A DNA stretch of 49,787 bases from Microvirga splendida (GTDB lineage: Bacteria; Pseudomonadota; Alphaproteobacteria; Rhizobiales; Beijerinckiaceae): NCBI RefSeq assembly GCF_016427565.1, contig NZ_JAELXT010000032.1, forward strand, positions 1 to 49,787, given 5' to 3'. Both the position numbers and the translations under genes were made by a program. How positions within the stretch are numbered: the first letter of the stretch is position 1; each line of letters opens with the position of its first letter. The notes under the pieces are model-generated. The model had not been told where the DNA came from, ran no database searches, and worked only from the letters and a program-made list of their open reading frames with translations. Shown piece by piece: positions 42,843-49,787 of this stretch.

Positions 42843-44894
42843 ATGAATAAATCTAGTCCTGCCTTGTCGACCAATGTCTCTGATGCCGTGACGAGCGACA
42901 GGGGAAGAACCATCTGGGACTCAATTCGATCGACCATAGATCGATATGTTCCAATGGCTTCCAAGCTTATGCTTATCTTTCTCGCACTGTATCTTTCGGA
43001 GCTCGGAATATTTCCGCTCTCGATTGATGAAGAGTTTGCCGCCTACCGGACGGATCCCGCCGTGTGGGTGGCCCAAGGACGCTGGGCCGTCTACCTGATT
43101 GAATTGTTTCTCTTCCCACAACCAACAATACCATATCTTCCGGTTGTTCTCTTCGGGATCTGTGCTGTCATCGCGTACCTGTTCATGCTGCGATCACACA
43201 GGTTTGAGAGGAGCAATCTGTGGGCATATATTCTATTTCCTCTCTTCGCCGCCTTTCCGATATGGTTCTTTATAATCGAGTTTTATACCAACCTCCCCGG
43301 CATCGGCGTCGGGTTGCTCGCCTCATGCTGGGCTGTTTATTGTTATGTAGAACTGGTTTCCGTATCTGAGCGCAAACTATTTTCAGTTTTTCGCCAAACC
43401 TACAACTTGGGCATGTCGGTTGGTGCGACTGCATTAGCGCTGGCTTGTTACCAGTCTTTTTTGTTCTTTATCGTCTCCGCTGGGCTTGGCGCAATTCTGA
43501 CAAAACTCCCGACGATCCCACGGGTTTGGGAAACGTTCTGGAAGAGCCTCGCTGTCATGGCACTAGTGATCATTGGGGGCGGGGTTCTTTACTATGTGAT
43601 TTGGATGGCACTTCTTTACCTGCTTGCGATCCCGATCTCGTATATCCAAGGGTTGGTTGATGTTGGTTCGTTCTTTGAAAATCCAACCCGCATTTTGAAT
43701 TCAAGCCTTTCTGAATTCTGGAAGATCTATTCGGGGAGCCCGGATGTATATGGCCACCGAAATGTAGTCGGCATTCTCATATTCGGGGGACTCTCTGCCA
43801 TCTTGGTGCAGTGCTCACGGAGAGGTCTGGCTGCTCTGAGCATAGGGATCGTTCTCGTTTTTGCTATTCTGGCTGCTCCGTTTGCATTGCATCCACTGTC
43901 GCGGGGGTTCGCAGCTTACCGGTCGATGGTGGCGGTGCCCTATATCGTCTGGCTTTGCGGAGCGCTCGTGCTCACCTGGCAGATCCAGCTCCTGAGAGCC
44001 GTTGGGGTCGTAGTCTCAGTTCTCGTCATTTTCGGAAGTCTGTACAGCCTCTCGCTGTTCCAGGCTGCCAATCACTTGGTAAGGGATCACGATCGTCTGC
44101 TTGCCCAGCAAGTGCACACCAGCATTGCAGCAGCACACGGCAAGTTTGATGTAGGCCGACCCTACCTTGTAGACTTCTATGGAGAGAAGAAGTTTCAGAC
44201 TCCCTATCCGCGAATTCTGTCGTCGACGGTCGGACAGTCATTCTTTGAATGGGATCGGGGCAACCCCTACAGAATCATCTCCTTCATGAACCTGATTGGC
44301 TACGGCAATCTCAAGCCTATAGGAACCGACAAGCGCGCTGACTACTTAGCCGAGTTCAACACTATGGCCGTATGGCCAAACGAAGGCTCTGTTAAGGTCG
44401 TAGGGGATGTAACGCTTGTGCGGCTTAGCCAGGAGCCTGGGCTTGTCCACCAGAACCTGAACGTACCCTTCCGGTTTGAAGGAGATGATGTTCTTTATCG
44501 GTTGAGTGATCAGCAAGTGGGCTCAACTCCTACCTTACAGAAGGGCATGAAGTTCTCCTCGGACGGCTCTCTTGCGGTCGCATCGCAACGTGATCCTCAA
44601 GTGATTGTTCCGCTGAATGACGCTGGCGCCCGAACCTGCAGGGTGCTGCAAGTCGCGATTACACAGCAGATCAAGATCGGAGCCGCAGTGCAGGTATTCT
44701 ATCAGCCGGTCGGAACGGCGATCTTTTCGGAAAAGAACTCGTTCAGCATCTACCAGCCTCCGGGAAACAAAGAGACAACCTTCTTTCTGCAGTCGGATAG
44801 CGGGTTTAATCCTGTGTTGAGAGTTGATCCTGTACACAACAGGCAGACAGTTAGGTTGAAAGATATTGCTGTCGGCTGCGCTAGAAGGTTGTGA
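42843..44894 (+). CDS. GtrII-like membrane glycosyltransferase
   Basis: A 683-residue protein with roughly ten to eleven membrane helices in residues 40-420 and a soluble, presumably periplasmic, C-terminal part. The early motif IFPLSIDEEFAAYRTDP followed by WVAQGRWAVYLIEL matches the GtrII family, in which the acidic residues of the first periplasmic loop are needed for transfer from a lipid-linked donor. The ATG at 42843 is chosen; GTG at 42804 would add 13 residues. Together with GtrA and the GtrB-like gene it completes a three-component sugar-branching system. Base composition is clearly more AT-rich than in the first half of the window. Confidence 0.8.
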   Translation: MNKSSPALSTNVSDAVTSDRGRTIWDSIRSTIDRYVPMASKLMLIFLALYLSELGIFPLSIDEEFAAYRTDPAVWVAQGRWAVYLIELFLFPQPTIPYLPVVLFGICAVIAYLFMLRSHRFERSNLWAYILFPLFAAFPIWFFIIEFYTNLPGIGVGLLASCWAVYCYVELVSVSERKLFSVFRQTYNLGMSVGATALALACYQSFLFFIVSAGLGAILTKLPTIPRVWETFWKSLAVMALVIIGGGVLYYVIWMALLYLLAIPISYIQGLVDVGSFFENPTRILNSSLSEFWKIYSGSPDVYGHRNVVGILIFGGLSAILVQCSRRGLAALSIGIVLVFAILAAPFALHPLSRGFAAYRSMVAVPYIVWLCGALVLTWQIQLLRAVGVVVSVLVIFGSLYSLSLFQAANHLVRDHDRLLAQQVHTSIAAAHGKFDVGRPYLVDFYGEKKFQTPYPRILSSTVGQSFFEWDRGNPYRIISFMNLIGYGNLKPIGTDKRADYLAEFNTMAVWPNEGSVKVVGDVTLVRLSQEPGLVHQNLNVPFRFEGDDVLYRLSDQQVGSTPTLQKGMKFSSDGSLAVASQRDPQVIVPLNDAGARTCRVLQVAITQQIKIGAAVQVFYQPVGTAIFSEKNSFSIYQPPGNKETTFFLQSDSGFNPVLRVDPVHNRQTVRLKDIAVGCARRL

Positions 44895-45376
44895 TATCGA
44901 GAGTGGCCGCCCATTCGTACTGCCTCGTAGCCGAGCTTTTCAGTGCTCGGTGTGGCCGAAGTAGTGGAGTTATCATCACAGTTCAGGAGGGAAGGGCCAC
45001 GATCGAAAGCCCAGCTTCATGTCGCTTGGACTTCGTTCTTGCCCTGCCAATTGCATTTTATAAGGCTTCTGTCACTCAGGATCCTGAGGGCACAACACTT
45101 GTATTGGCTCGGATCAGGCAGGCGATCAGCTTCGAATTCTTATTTTTAAGTGCAGGAATAGGATCGGACAATGAGGTCTTGGAACTCTGGCCTGGCCTCG
45201 TAGCATCCGCTGAGCATGTTGGTCGTCCAACGTGGGCAGCTGTGATCTTGGCGTCTATGCCATCAAGCCAAGATTGGATGCCCATGCGGCGCCTTATCTC
45301 AGAAGGGCTGATTGCCTCTCTGGCCCGACATAGGTTAAGTCACGAGACTACTATTTTCAGGGGGGCGACACAGTGA
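44891..45376 (+). CDS. Unknown protein locked in the operon (161 aa)
   Basis: I do not recognise this protein. Its GTG start overlaps the preceding stop by four bases and its own stop overlaps the next GTG start by four, strong evidence that it is translated. The sequence has no long hydrophobic helix. It contains SGVIITVQEGRATIESPASC and LELWPGLVASAEHVGRPTWA, suggesting a mixed alpha/beta fold. It has three cysteines in the first 45 residues. It lies between the GtrII-like and acyltransferase genes, so a link to polysaccharide modification is likely but unproven. Confidence 0.75.
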   Translation: MISRVAAHSYCLVAELFSARCGRSSGVIITVQEGRATIESPASCRLDFVLALPIAFYKASVTQDPEGTTLVLARIRQAISFEFLFLSAGIGSDNEVLELWPGLVASAEHVGRPTWAAVILASMPSSQDWMPMRRLISEGLIASLARHRLSHETTIFRGATQ

Positions 45377-46467
45377 AAACACTGGGCCGTGTGTTCGAGG
45401 ACCGTACAAACAATTTCAACTTGATTCGTCTGGTGGCGGCGTTCCTTGTGCTGGCCGGGCACAGCTACCCACTGACAGGCAAGCCAAGCACGCTCACCGC
45501 GGTCTTCGGATACGACCCGGGTCAACTCGGCGTGGCAATCTTCTTCATCATCAGCGGGTTTCTAATCACACGCTCGGCCGAGAACCGGAGCCTGATCGAG
45601 TACACGTTAGCCCGCCTCCTGCGGATCGTGCCTGCCTTGGCCGTTGTTGCCTTCGCAACTGCTTTCATCGTCGGGCCCATCTTCACGACGGTGCCTCTGA
45701 AGCAATATTTCGCCTCGGCAGAGACGTACTCGTATCTGACGAACGCGATCCCTTACCGGACACAGTTCACGCTACCTGGGCTTTTCTATGGCCTGCCGAT
45801 TAGCGGCGGAGTCAATGGTTCTCTGTGGACCCTCCCGCTTGAGGCGGCCTGCTATGTCATCTTGCCAGTGCTACTGCTGGCTGGATTGATGCAGCGCTAC
45901 TGGGTCCTTGGAGTCACGGCAGCCGCTGCCATCGCGCTGCTAGCTGGAATCAAAGTCTTTGGCCTAAGCTTTGGTAATGCCGGGCCGGTGTTGTTTGGAG
46001 TGACACAGCTCTACCAGCTGGCCTACTACGGTATGTACTTCCTGATCGGCGCTGCACTTTGGGTGCATCGGAATGACATACCATTCTCCTGGGTCGGCGC
46101 GGTTATCTGCTTGGTGCTGATGGTAGCAGCTCGTCATACCTCGTACGCCACGCTAGCGCTGTATTTGGGGATGCCTTATCTGATCATGTACTTAGCCTTC
46201 GCGAGGCCCATTGCACCGGTGCTGACGAAGAAGATAGGGGACCTGTCGTATGGAACTTACTTGATGGCATTCCCGCTGCAACAGAGCTTTGTCAGCCTAT
46301 CGGGTAAAACAGTCGGTGCGGAGATGCTCACTCTCGTGGTGACGTTGGTCGTCCTGCCATTAGCATGGCTCTCTTGGCGCTATATTGAGAAACCAGCCTT
46401 AAACTGGAAGAATGGGTTTAGGCGTCCGGCTGCAACTGGCAGACCAGAGGCCGCAACAGCGCTTTAA
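45373..46467 (+). CDS. Acyltransferase 3 family membrane protein
   Basis: A 364-residue inner-membrane protein with about ten helices, of the family that O-acetylates or otherwise acylates exported polysaccharides (OafA-like). The start NNFNLIRLVAAFLVLAGHSY contains the conserved His of this family. The block GVAIFFIISGFLITRSAENR and the Arg-rich YTLARLLRIVPAL are typical. It has AGGGGGG before its GTG start. It is the last gene of the run before a terminator and ends the operon that starts near rfbB or the aminotransferase gene. Confidence 0.93.
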   Translation: MKTLGRVFEDRTNNFNLIRLVAAFLVLAGHSYPLTGKPSTLTAVFGYDPGQLGVAIFFIISGFLITRSAENRSLIEYTLARLLRIVPALAVVAFATAFIVGPIFTTVPLKQYFASAETYSYLTNAIPYRTQFTLPGLFYGLPISGGVNGSLWTLPLEAACYVILPVLLLAGLMQRYWVLGVTAAAAIALLAGIKVFGLSFGNAGPVLFGVTQLYQLAYYGMYFLIGAALWVHRNDIPFSWVGAVICLVLMVAARHTSYATLALYLGMPYLIMYLAFARPIAPVLTKKIGDLSYGTYLMAFPLQQSFVSLSGKTVGAEMLTLVVTLVVLPLAWLSWRYIEKPALNWKNGFRRPAATGRPEAATAL

Positions 46468-46490
46468 ACATGAAGACGTGACTGTTCATC

Positions 46491-46515
46491 AAAAGCCGCC
46501 TCTGGGCGGCTTTTT
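46491..46515 (+). terminator. Intrinsic terminator of the polysaccharide operon
   Basis: AAAAGCCGCC (46491-46500) pairs with GGCGGCTTTT (46505-46514) over TCTG and runs into TTTTT. The A/T flanks allow it to work on both strands, serving the convergent methyltransferase gene as well. Confidence 0.92.
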
Positions 46516-46546
46516 CGCGTCCATCGCTCTTATATGCAAGTGTCTT

Positions 46547-47299
46547 TTAAGGACGAAGCGACAGCCGTAGGCTCCCAAAGAACCTCTGAGCACGTTGCCT
46601 AATCGGCTCGCTTTGGGTTTTCTCAATGAGGGCATAGACACTACCTCGGTCCTCAAGGCGGTCGTTTCCCTCAAGCTCATTGAAGTGCATATCAATGATC
46701 TTATAGCCAGTCTGCCGTAGGAGCCTCTCAAAGCCCTGACGACTGTAGCGGGAGCCCCATGTTAGGCCGGGAGCAGGGCTCTCGAAGTAATCTGGCTCTG
46801 ATCGGGCGAGCGAAACTACGTTCTGCACGATGAGATATCGATTGGCCATCTGGTAGGACTTCGTGAGGATCTCCGCCGGATTGCTGACGTGGTAGAGGCC
46901 TCCGACGTTAGCAACAATATCGACGGGCTCTAGCTGGTCAATGTTTTGAACGTCTAGGTCGATAAGACGCACGTTCTTGAAGCCGAGGCGCTCGATGATC
47001 TGCGGGGCCTCGTTTGATTGATTGTGCCGGTTATCGTCAATGCCGATGCTGCTGGTGGCACCGAAGAAGCTGGCAGCCATGGCGTAATAGGCATCGGCAC
47101 AGAACAATTCCGCAAAGGAAACAGGCGTATCTAGATGGGTGCGGCACTTCCCAATAGCCCAATGAACATAGCCCAAGATAATTGGCTCTTTGCACCTCTG
47201 GTTGGGCTCATAAATCCCGGGTAACTGCTCATTGTCGACGCCGAAGAGCCTATAGGAGTGATACAGAGGGCCTAGGTCAGCCAAAACCTGCGATTTCAT
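46547..47299 (-). CDS. Class I SAM-dependent methyltransferase
   Basis: A 250-residue protein with a Rossmann methyltransferase core: VSFAELFCADAYYAMAASFF replaces the usual glycine-rich motif I, followed by SIGIDDNRHNQS (acidic loop), RLIDLDVQNI and VDIVANVGGLYHV. It resembles tRNA-wobble-type DUF1698 and sugar methyltransferases in polysaccharide loci. Since motif I lacks the usual GxGxG pattern, activity needs checking. It is transcribed toward the acyltransferase operon with a shared terminator. Confidence 0.8.
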   Translation of the reverse strand: MKSQVLADLGPLYHSYRLFGVDNEQLPGIYEPNQRCKEPIILGYVHWAIGKCRTHLDTPVSFAELFCADAYYAMAASFFGATSSIGIDDNRHNQSNEAPQIIERLGFKNVRLIDLDVQNIDQLEPVDIVANVGGLYHVSNPAEILTKSYQMANRYLIVQNVVSLARSEPDYFESPAPGLTWGSRYSRQGFERLLRQTGYKIIDMHFNELEGNDRLEDRGSVYALIEKTQSEPIRQRAQRFFGSLRLSLRP

Positions 47300-47617
47300 A
47301 AACTCATTCCATGCAGTAGGTCACTTCAACAGTGGTACTTCTTTATCTGTTACCTCGTGCAAGGTGGCAAGGCGTAGCCTCGTAGGCTATTTATATCTCT
47401 GACATGGGCACTTCATGTCTACCGAGGCATACGGGTGAGCACTGGGCATAAACAGTGTCGCATAAAGTATCGAGCGGACCATGGCGAAGACGGAGCCTAC
47501 CCATTGGACCTGCGCCAATCGATCATACGGCAACTCTAGGTGATGAACATTGTCGGGAGAGGTCAACTTATGTAATGATCGTCCTCAACAGGATGGGTAA
47601 GGTGAGCAATTAGCAAT
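47300..47617. other. Intergenic stretch of 318 bases between divergent methyltransferase genes
   Basis: No coding frame is supported. GTAGCCTCGTAGGC near 47375 and AT-rich TATTTATATC after it are possible promoter material. The composition is moderate and no insertion-sequence ends are visible. Confidence 0.4.
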
Positions 47618-48667
47618 ATGCAGAGGGCACAGGACGATCTAACAGCCGGAGACAAGCATTATCGTGCGTTCGTTGGTCCGCCGAGCGGTTATGACATCAT
47701 GGCTGCGACCCAATTCAATTTGTTAACCGCACTCGGACTGCGGGACAATCATTACCTTCTTGATATCGGCTGTGGATCGCTGAGGGCAGGGCGGCTTTTT
47801 ATTCCGTATCTTCGTAGCGGCCACTACTGTGGCCTTGAACCTGAGGAATGGCTTGTCCAGCAAGGCATTGACTCTGAACTCGGCCGCGACATCCTGCGGA
47901 TCAAACAACCGTTGTTCGCCCATAACTGGAAGTATGACTTCAGCTCGTTTGGACGCAAATTTGACTACATGCTCGCACAGTCCATCTTTACGCATGCTTC
48001 TGCGAGCCAGATCACCCAGTGCCTGCAAGGAGTAAAGGAGCACCTTTCCCCACTAGGCATCTTCGCTGTAAATTTTATCCTTGGATCCGAGGATTACAAA
48101 GGTAATGAATGGGTTTACCCAGGCTGTGTAAATTACACCGAAGCGGGTATGCGGTCTCTTGTTGAGAATGCTGGCCTTGAGATGCGGCTTGTCAATTGGC
48201 CAGCACTCCCTACCACATGGATGTTAGTGACCCATCGAGGCGAGGGGCGTGTGCTTCGGGAGCCGACAGGGGCTACAGCAGCTTTGGATGTACGGAACTT
48301 GGTCGTAAGCGGCTTCGAGGAGAGTCCCGAAGCTTGGGGCTACGTCGATAGCCAATGGATTGAAGGAGAATGGTTATATGTCGTCGGCTGGTGCCGTAAC
48401 CCAGCGACGAATATGCCGCATAAGGACGTTCTGGTTGCAAACGAGGATCGAAGGCTTCTTGGATCTGCTGTGACGTGGATCTCTCGCCCTGACGTCGCTG
48501 AGGCTTTCAAGGAACCGTTACTGGAGCGATGCGGGTTTAGAGCGCGAATTCCGGCATCCAGTCTCAATGCGGGTAAAAACGAACTGGTCACTTATGCCTT
48601 TGACCCTGATACTGGCATCGCGCTTCGGTTGCCAAATAGTCCGACCGTTAAAGACCTTATCATCTAA
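47618..48667 (+). CDS. SAM-dependent methyltransferase with C-terminal beta-rich domain
   Basis: A 349-residue protein. Residues about 25-195 are a class I methyltransferase (YLLDIGCGSLRAGRLFIPYL motif I, YCGLEPEEW motif II, FDYMLAQSIFTHAS motif IV, LSPLGIFAVNFIL). Residues about 230-349 form a beta-rich domain (WGYVDSQWIEGEWLYVVGWC, CGFRARIPASSLNAGKNELV) of the type appended to surface-sugar enzymes. The N terminus AGDKHYRAFVGPPSGYDIMA is characteristic of this methyltransferase group. It probably methylates a sugar of the polysaccharide. The ATG at 47618 is the first plausible start; its ribosome site is distant. Confidence 0.82.
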   Translation: MQRAQDDLTAGDKHYRAFVGPPSGYDIMAATQFNLLTALGLRDNHYLLDIGCGSLRAGRLFIPYLRSGHYCGLEPEEWLVQQGIDSELGRDILRIKQPLFAHNWKYDFSSFGRKFDYMLAQSIFTHASASQITQCLQGVKEHLSPLGIFAVNFILGSEDYKGNEWVYPGCVNYTEAGMRSLVENAGLEMRLVNWPALPTTWMLVTHRGEGRVLREPTGATAALDVRNLVVSGFEESPEAWGYVDSQWIEGEWLYVVGWCRNPATNMPHKDVLVANEDRRLLGSAVTWISRPDVAEAFKEPLLERCGFRARIPASSLNAGKNELVTYAFDPDTGIALRLPNSPTVKDLII

Positions 48668-48947
48668 CTAGCTGCCCGTTTCGAGCCAGCGTTCCAGTGT
48701 GAAAGGCGGCCCGTCTCATGCCAAACATGACTCAGATACGCAGGATGACTGAGACATGTGGGAGGGCGTTTTCGCGTGTCTGGGTAGGGCCTGACCATTG
48801 ACCTGCCACTGAAGTTCCATCCGGTGGCGTTTAGAGCCTCGGCGGGTGTTGAACCGATCCCGAAGTTTGGACCACCTGCGGTTAGAGTTTTCCGGCTTCA
48901 TGGACCTGCCCCGAACGCTGGACCATGGCCGAGCGGAACTTCCGGCC
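48668..48947. other. Insertion-sequence debris without a gene
   Basis: This 280-base stretch has no supported gene. Near 48889 and 48941 it repeats TTTCCGGCTTCATG and CTTCCGGCCTCATG. The word GTTGAACCGATCCCGAAGTT at 48849 resembles the terminal parts of IS3-type elements. It is the outer end of the IS3 remnant or a composite of several. Confidence 0.4.
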
Positions 48948-49250
48948 TCATGACCCCATCGGCTGGCTGGGAGCTCCGATGGATTTCATGAACTCGACCG
49001 GGGTCTTATGCCCGATCGAGCTGTGCGGTTTTTCACAATCGTACTCGTGTCTGAACGCCTCACATTTTAGCCTGGCATCGGCCAGAGACAAGAACCAGTT
49101 CTGATCGATGCATTCGGCCCGGACTTTGCCGTTGAATGCTTCCACGAAGCTGTTGTCGGTGGGCTTGCCGGGGCGCGAGAAGTCCAGAACAACCCCGTGC
49201 TGGTAGGCCCACAGATCGAGAGCGCACGAGACGAATTCAGGGCCGTAGTA
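48948..49250 (-). pseudogene. IS3-family transposase OrfB, C-terminal remnant
   Basis: Only the last 100 or so residues remain: YYGPEFVSCALDLWAYQHGV, then VLDFSRPGKPTDNSFVEAFN, and CEKPHSSIGHKTPVEFMKSI at the end. This is the DDE integrase core end with its catalytic Glu (in FVEAF). The first two Asp residues and the whole OrfA are absent. Homology stops at about 49250, where sequence of the IS110-type element begins, so the gene has been cut by that insertion. The frame continues to 49451, but that part is not transposase. Confidence 0.85.
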
Positions 49251-49252
49251 CA

Positions 49253-49787
49253 TGGGGAAGCAGCGCGGCGGGGCTGGTCCGGGTTGCGCAGCCGCGCTGC
49301 CCGGGGTGGTCATGGCCAGCCAGCAGGTCTCACAGTGATGTCGCTGAACACACGCTGGAGGCCAGCCGACCATGACCGATCTCAATTCTACACCTGCTCC
49401 TGCCACTCTGGTAGCAATCGACATCGCCAAGCACCGCCACGAGGTGCTCATCGAGGCTCCCGGTCAGGCCCGACGCCGGCGGCTCACCATCCTGAGCACC
49501 AAGGCGGATTACGATCGCCTCGTCGAGGCTTTGGGTGCCTATGGTGGCCCGGTGCTCATCGGCTTCGAGGCCACAGGCGATTATCACCGCGGGCTGGCCT
49601 ACCGCCTGCTCACAGCTGGTTTTGACTTGCGGCTGGTCTCATCCGTGGCGCTCGCCCGCACCCGCGAGGCGCTGCACAACGGCTGGGACAAGAATGATCC
49701 CAAGGACGCGCAGGTGATCCTGCATATGCTCCGGATTGGGGCAACCCAGCGCTATGTCGATCCTCTGGCGGCCGGGATCAACGACCT
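49253..49787 (+). mobile_element. IS110-family insertion sequence, left part
   Basis: The element is recognised by its transposase gene at 49372. It has a leader of about 120 bases between the broken IS3 gene and the ATG, consistent with the non-coding end of IS110 elements that carries the guide-type RNA in some members. The exact left boundary (49247-49260) is uncertain, and the right part is beyond the window. Confidence 0.6.
49372..49787 (+). CDS. IS110-family transposase (partial, runs off the window)
   Basis: The first 138 codons are present with no stop. The DEDD (RuvC-like) catalytic domain is visible: VAIDIAKHRHEVLI with the first Asp, IGFEATGDYHRGLAYRLL with the Glu, and NDPKDAQVILHML with the last Asp pair. 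This four-residue set identifies an IS110 transposase. The serine-containing C-terminal domain is outside the window. All visible catalytic positions are intact, so the copy may be functional. Confidence 0.9.
   Translation, partial: MTDLNSTPAPATLVAIDIAKHRHEVLIEAPGQARRRRLTILSTKADYDRLVEALGAYGGPVLIGFEATGDYHRGLAYRLLTAGFDLRLVSSVALARTREALHNGWDKNDPKDAQVILHMLRIGATQRYVDPLAAGIND

Overview
The window is a GC-rich chromosomal segment of an alphaproteobacterium, most likely Hyphomicrobiales and close to Microvirga/Methylobacterium. This rests on codon usage, gene families and the dispersed hairpin repeats; no rRNA is present to fix the genus. Nothing was searched against a database, so names come from motif and family recognition.

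Region 1 (1-15.7 kb) is ordinary core genome in short transcription units. It holds chorismate synthase (aroC), a RibB/RibA-type riboflavin enzyme with an N-terminal helix-turn-helix domain, a histone-deacetylase-like amidohydrolase, an L,D-transpeptidase lipoprotein and a MarR/patatin pair. A DUF898-M48 peptidase-DUF1499 membrane operon follows, then an MBL-fold hydrolase, bioY, a glycine-zipper stress-type protein, DoxX, an RTX-repeat protein, several small hypotheticals, and tRNA-Pro(CGG) and tRNA-Gln(TTG).

Region 2 (15.7-29.8 kb) is a hybrid sensor kinase followed by a sugar-uptake and catabolism locus. A LacI regulator and a Gfo/Idh/MocA dehydrogenase diverge from a seven-gene run: binding protein, two permeases, MalK-type ATPase, TIM-barrel isomerase, dehydrogenase and ThuA-like protein. 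A TGTAATCGATTACA palindrome lies in the shared control region. The content recalls rhizobial thuEFGKAB, which handles disaccharides through 3-keto derivatives. A phosphohexomutase follows.

Region 3 (29.8-48.7 kb) is a surface-polysaccharide locus: a rhamnosyltransferase-like GT2, a WbpA-type UDP-GlcNAc dehydrogenase, a Wzm/Wzt-type exporter and a DUF616-GT2 chimera. Next come rmlB-rmlC-rmlA, an FdtB/QdtB-type aminotransferase, a GtrB-type glycosyltransferase, a fused acetyltransferase/3,4-ketoisomerase (FdtD-like), GtrA, a GtrII-like membrane glycosyltransferase, an unknown protein, an acyltransferase-3 protein and two methyltransferases. The genes for a dTDP-3-acetamido-3,6-dideoxyhexose are interleaved with those of a three-component (GtrABC-like) branch-transfer system. 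I infer that the amino sugar is put on a lipid carrier, flipped and added to the polysaccharide. The distal half is visibly more AT-rich, suggesting acquisition.

Region 4 (48.7 kb to the end) is insertion-sequence debris: the 3' part of an IS3-type transposase abutting an IS110-family element that runs off the window.
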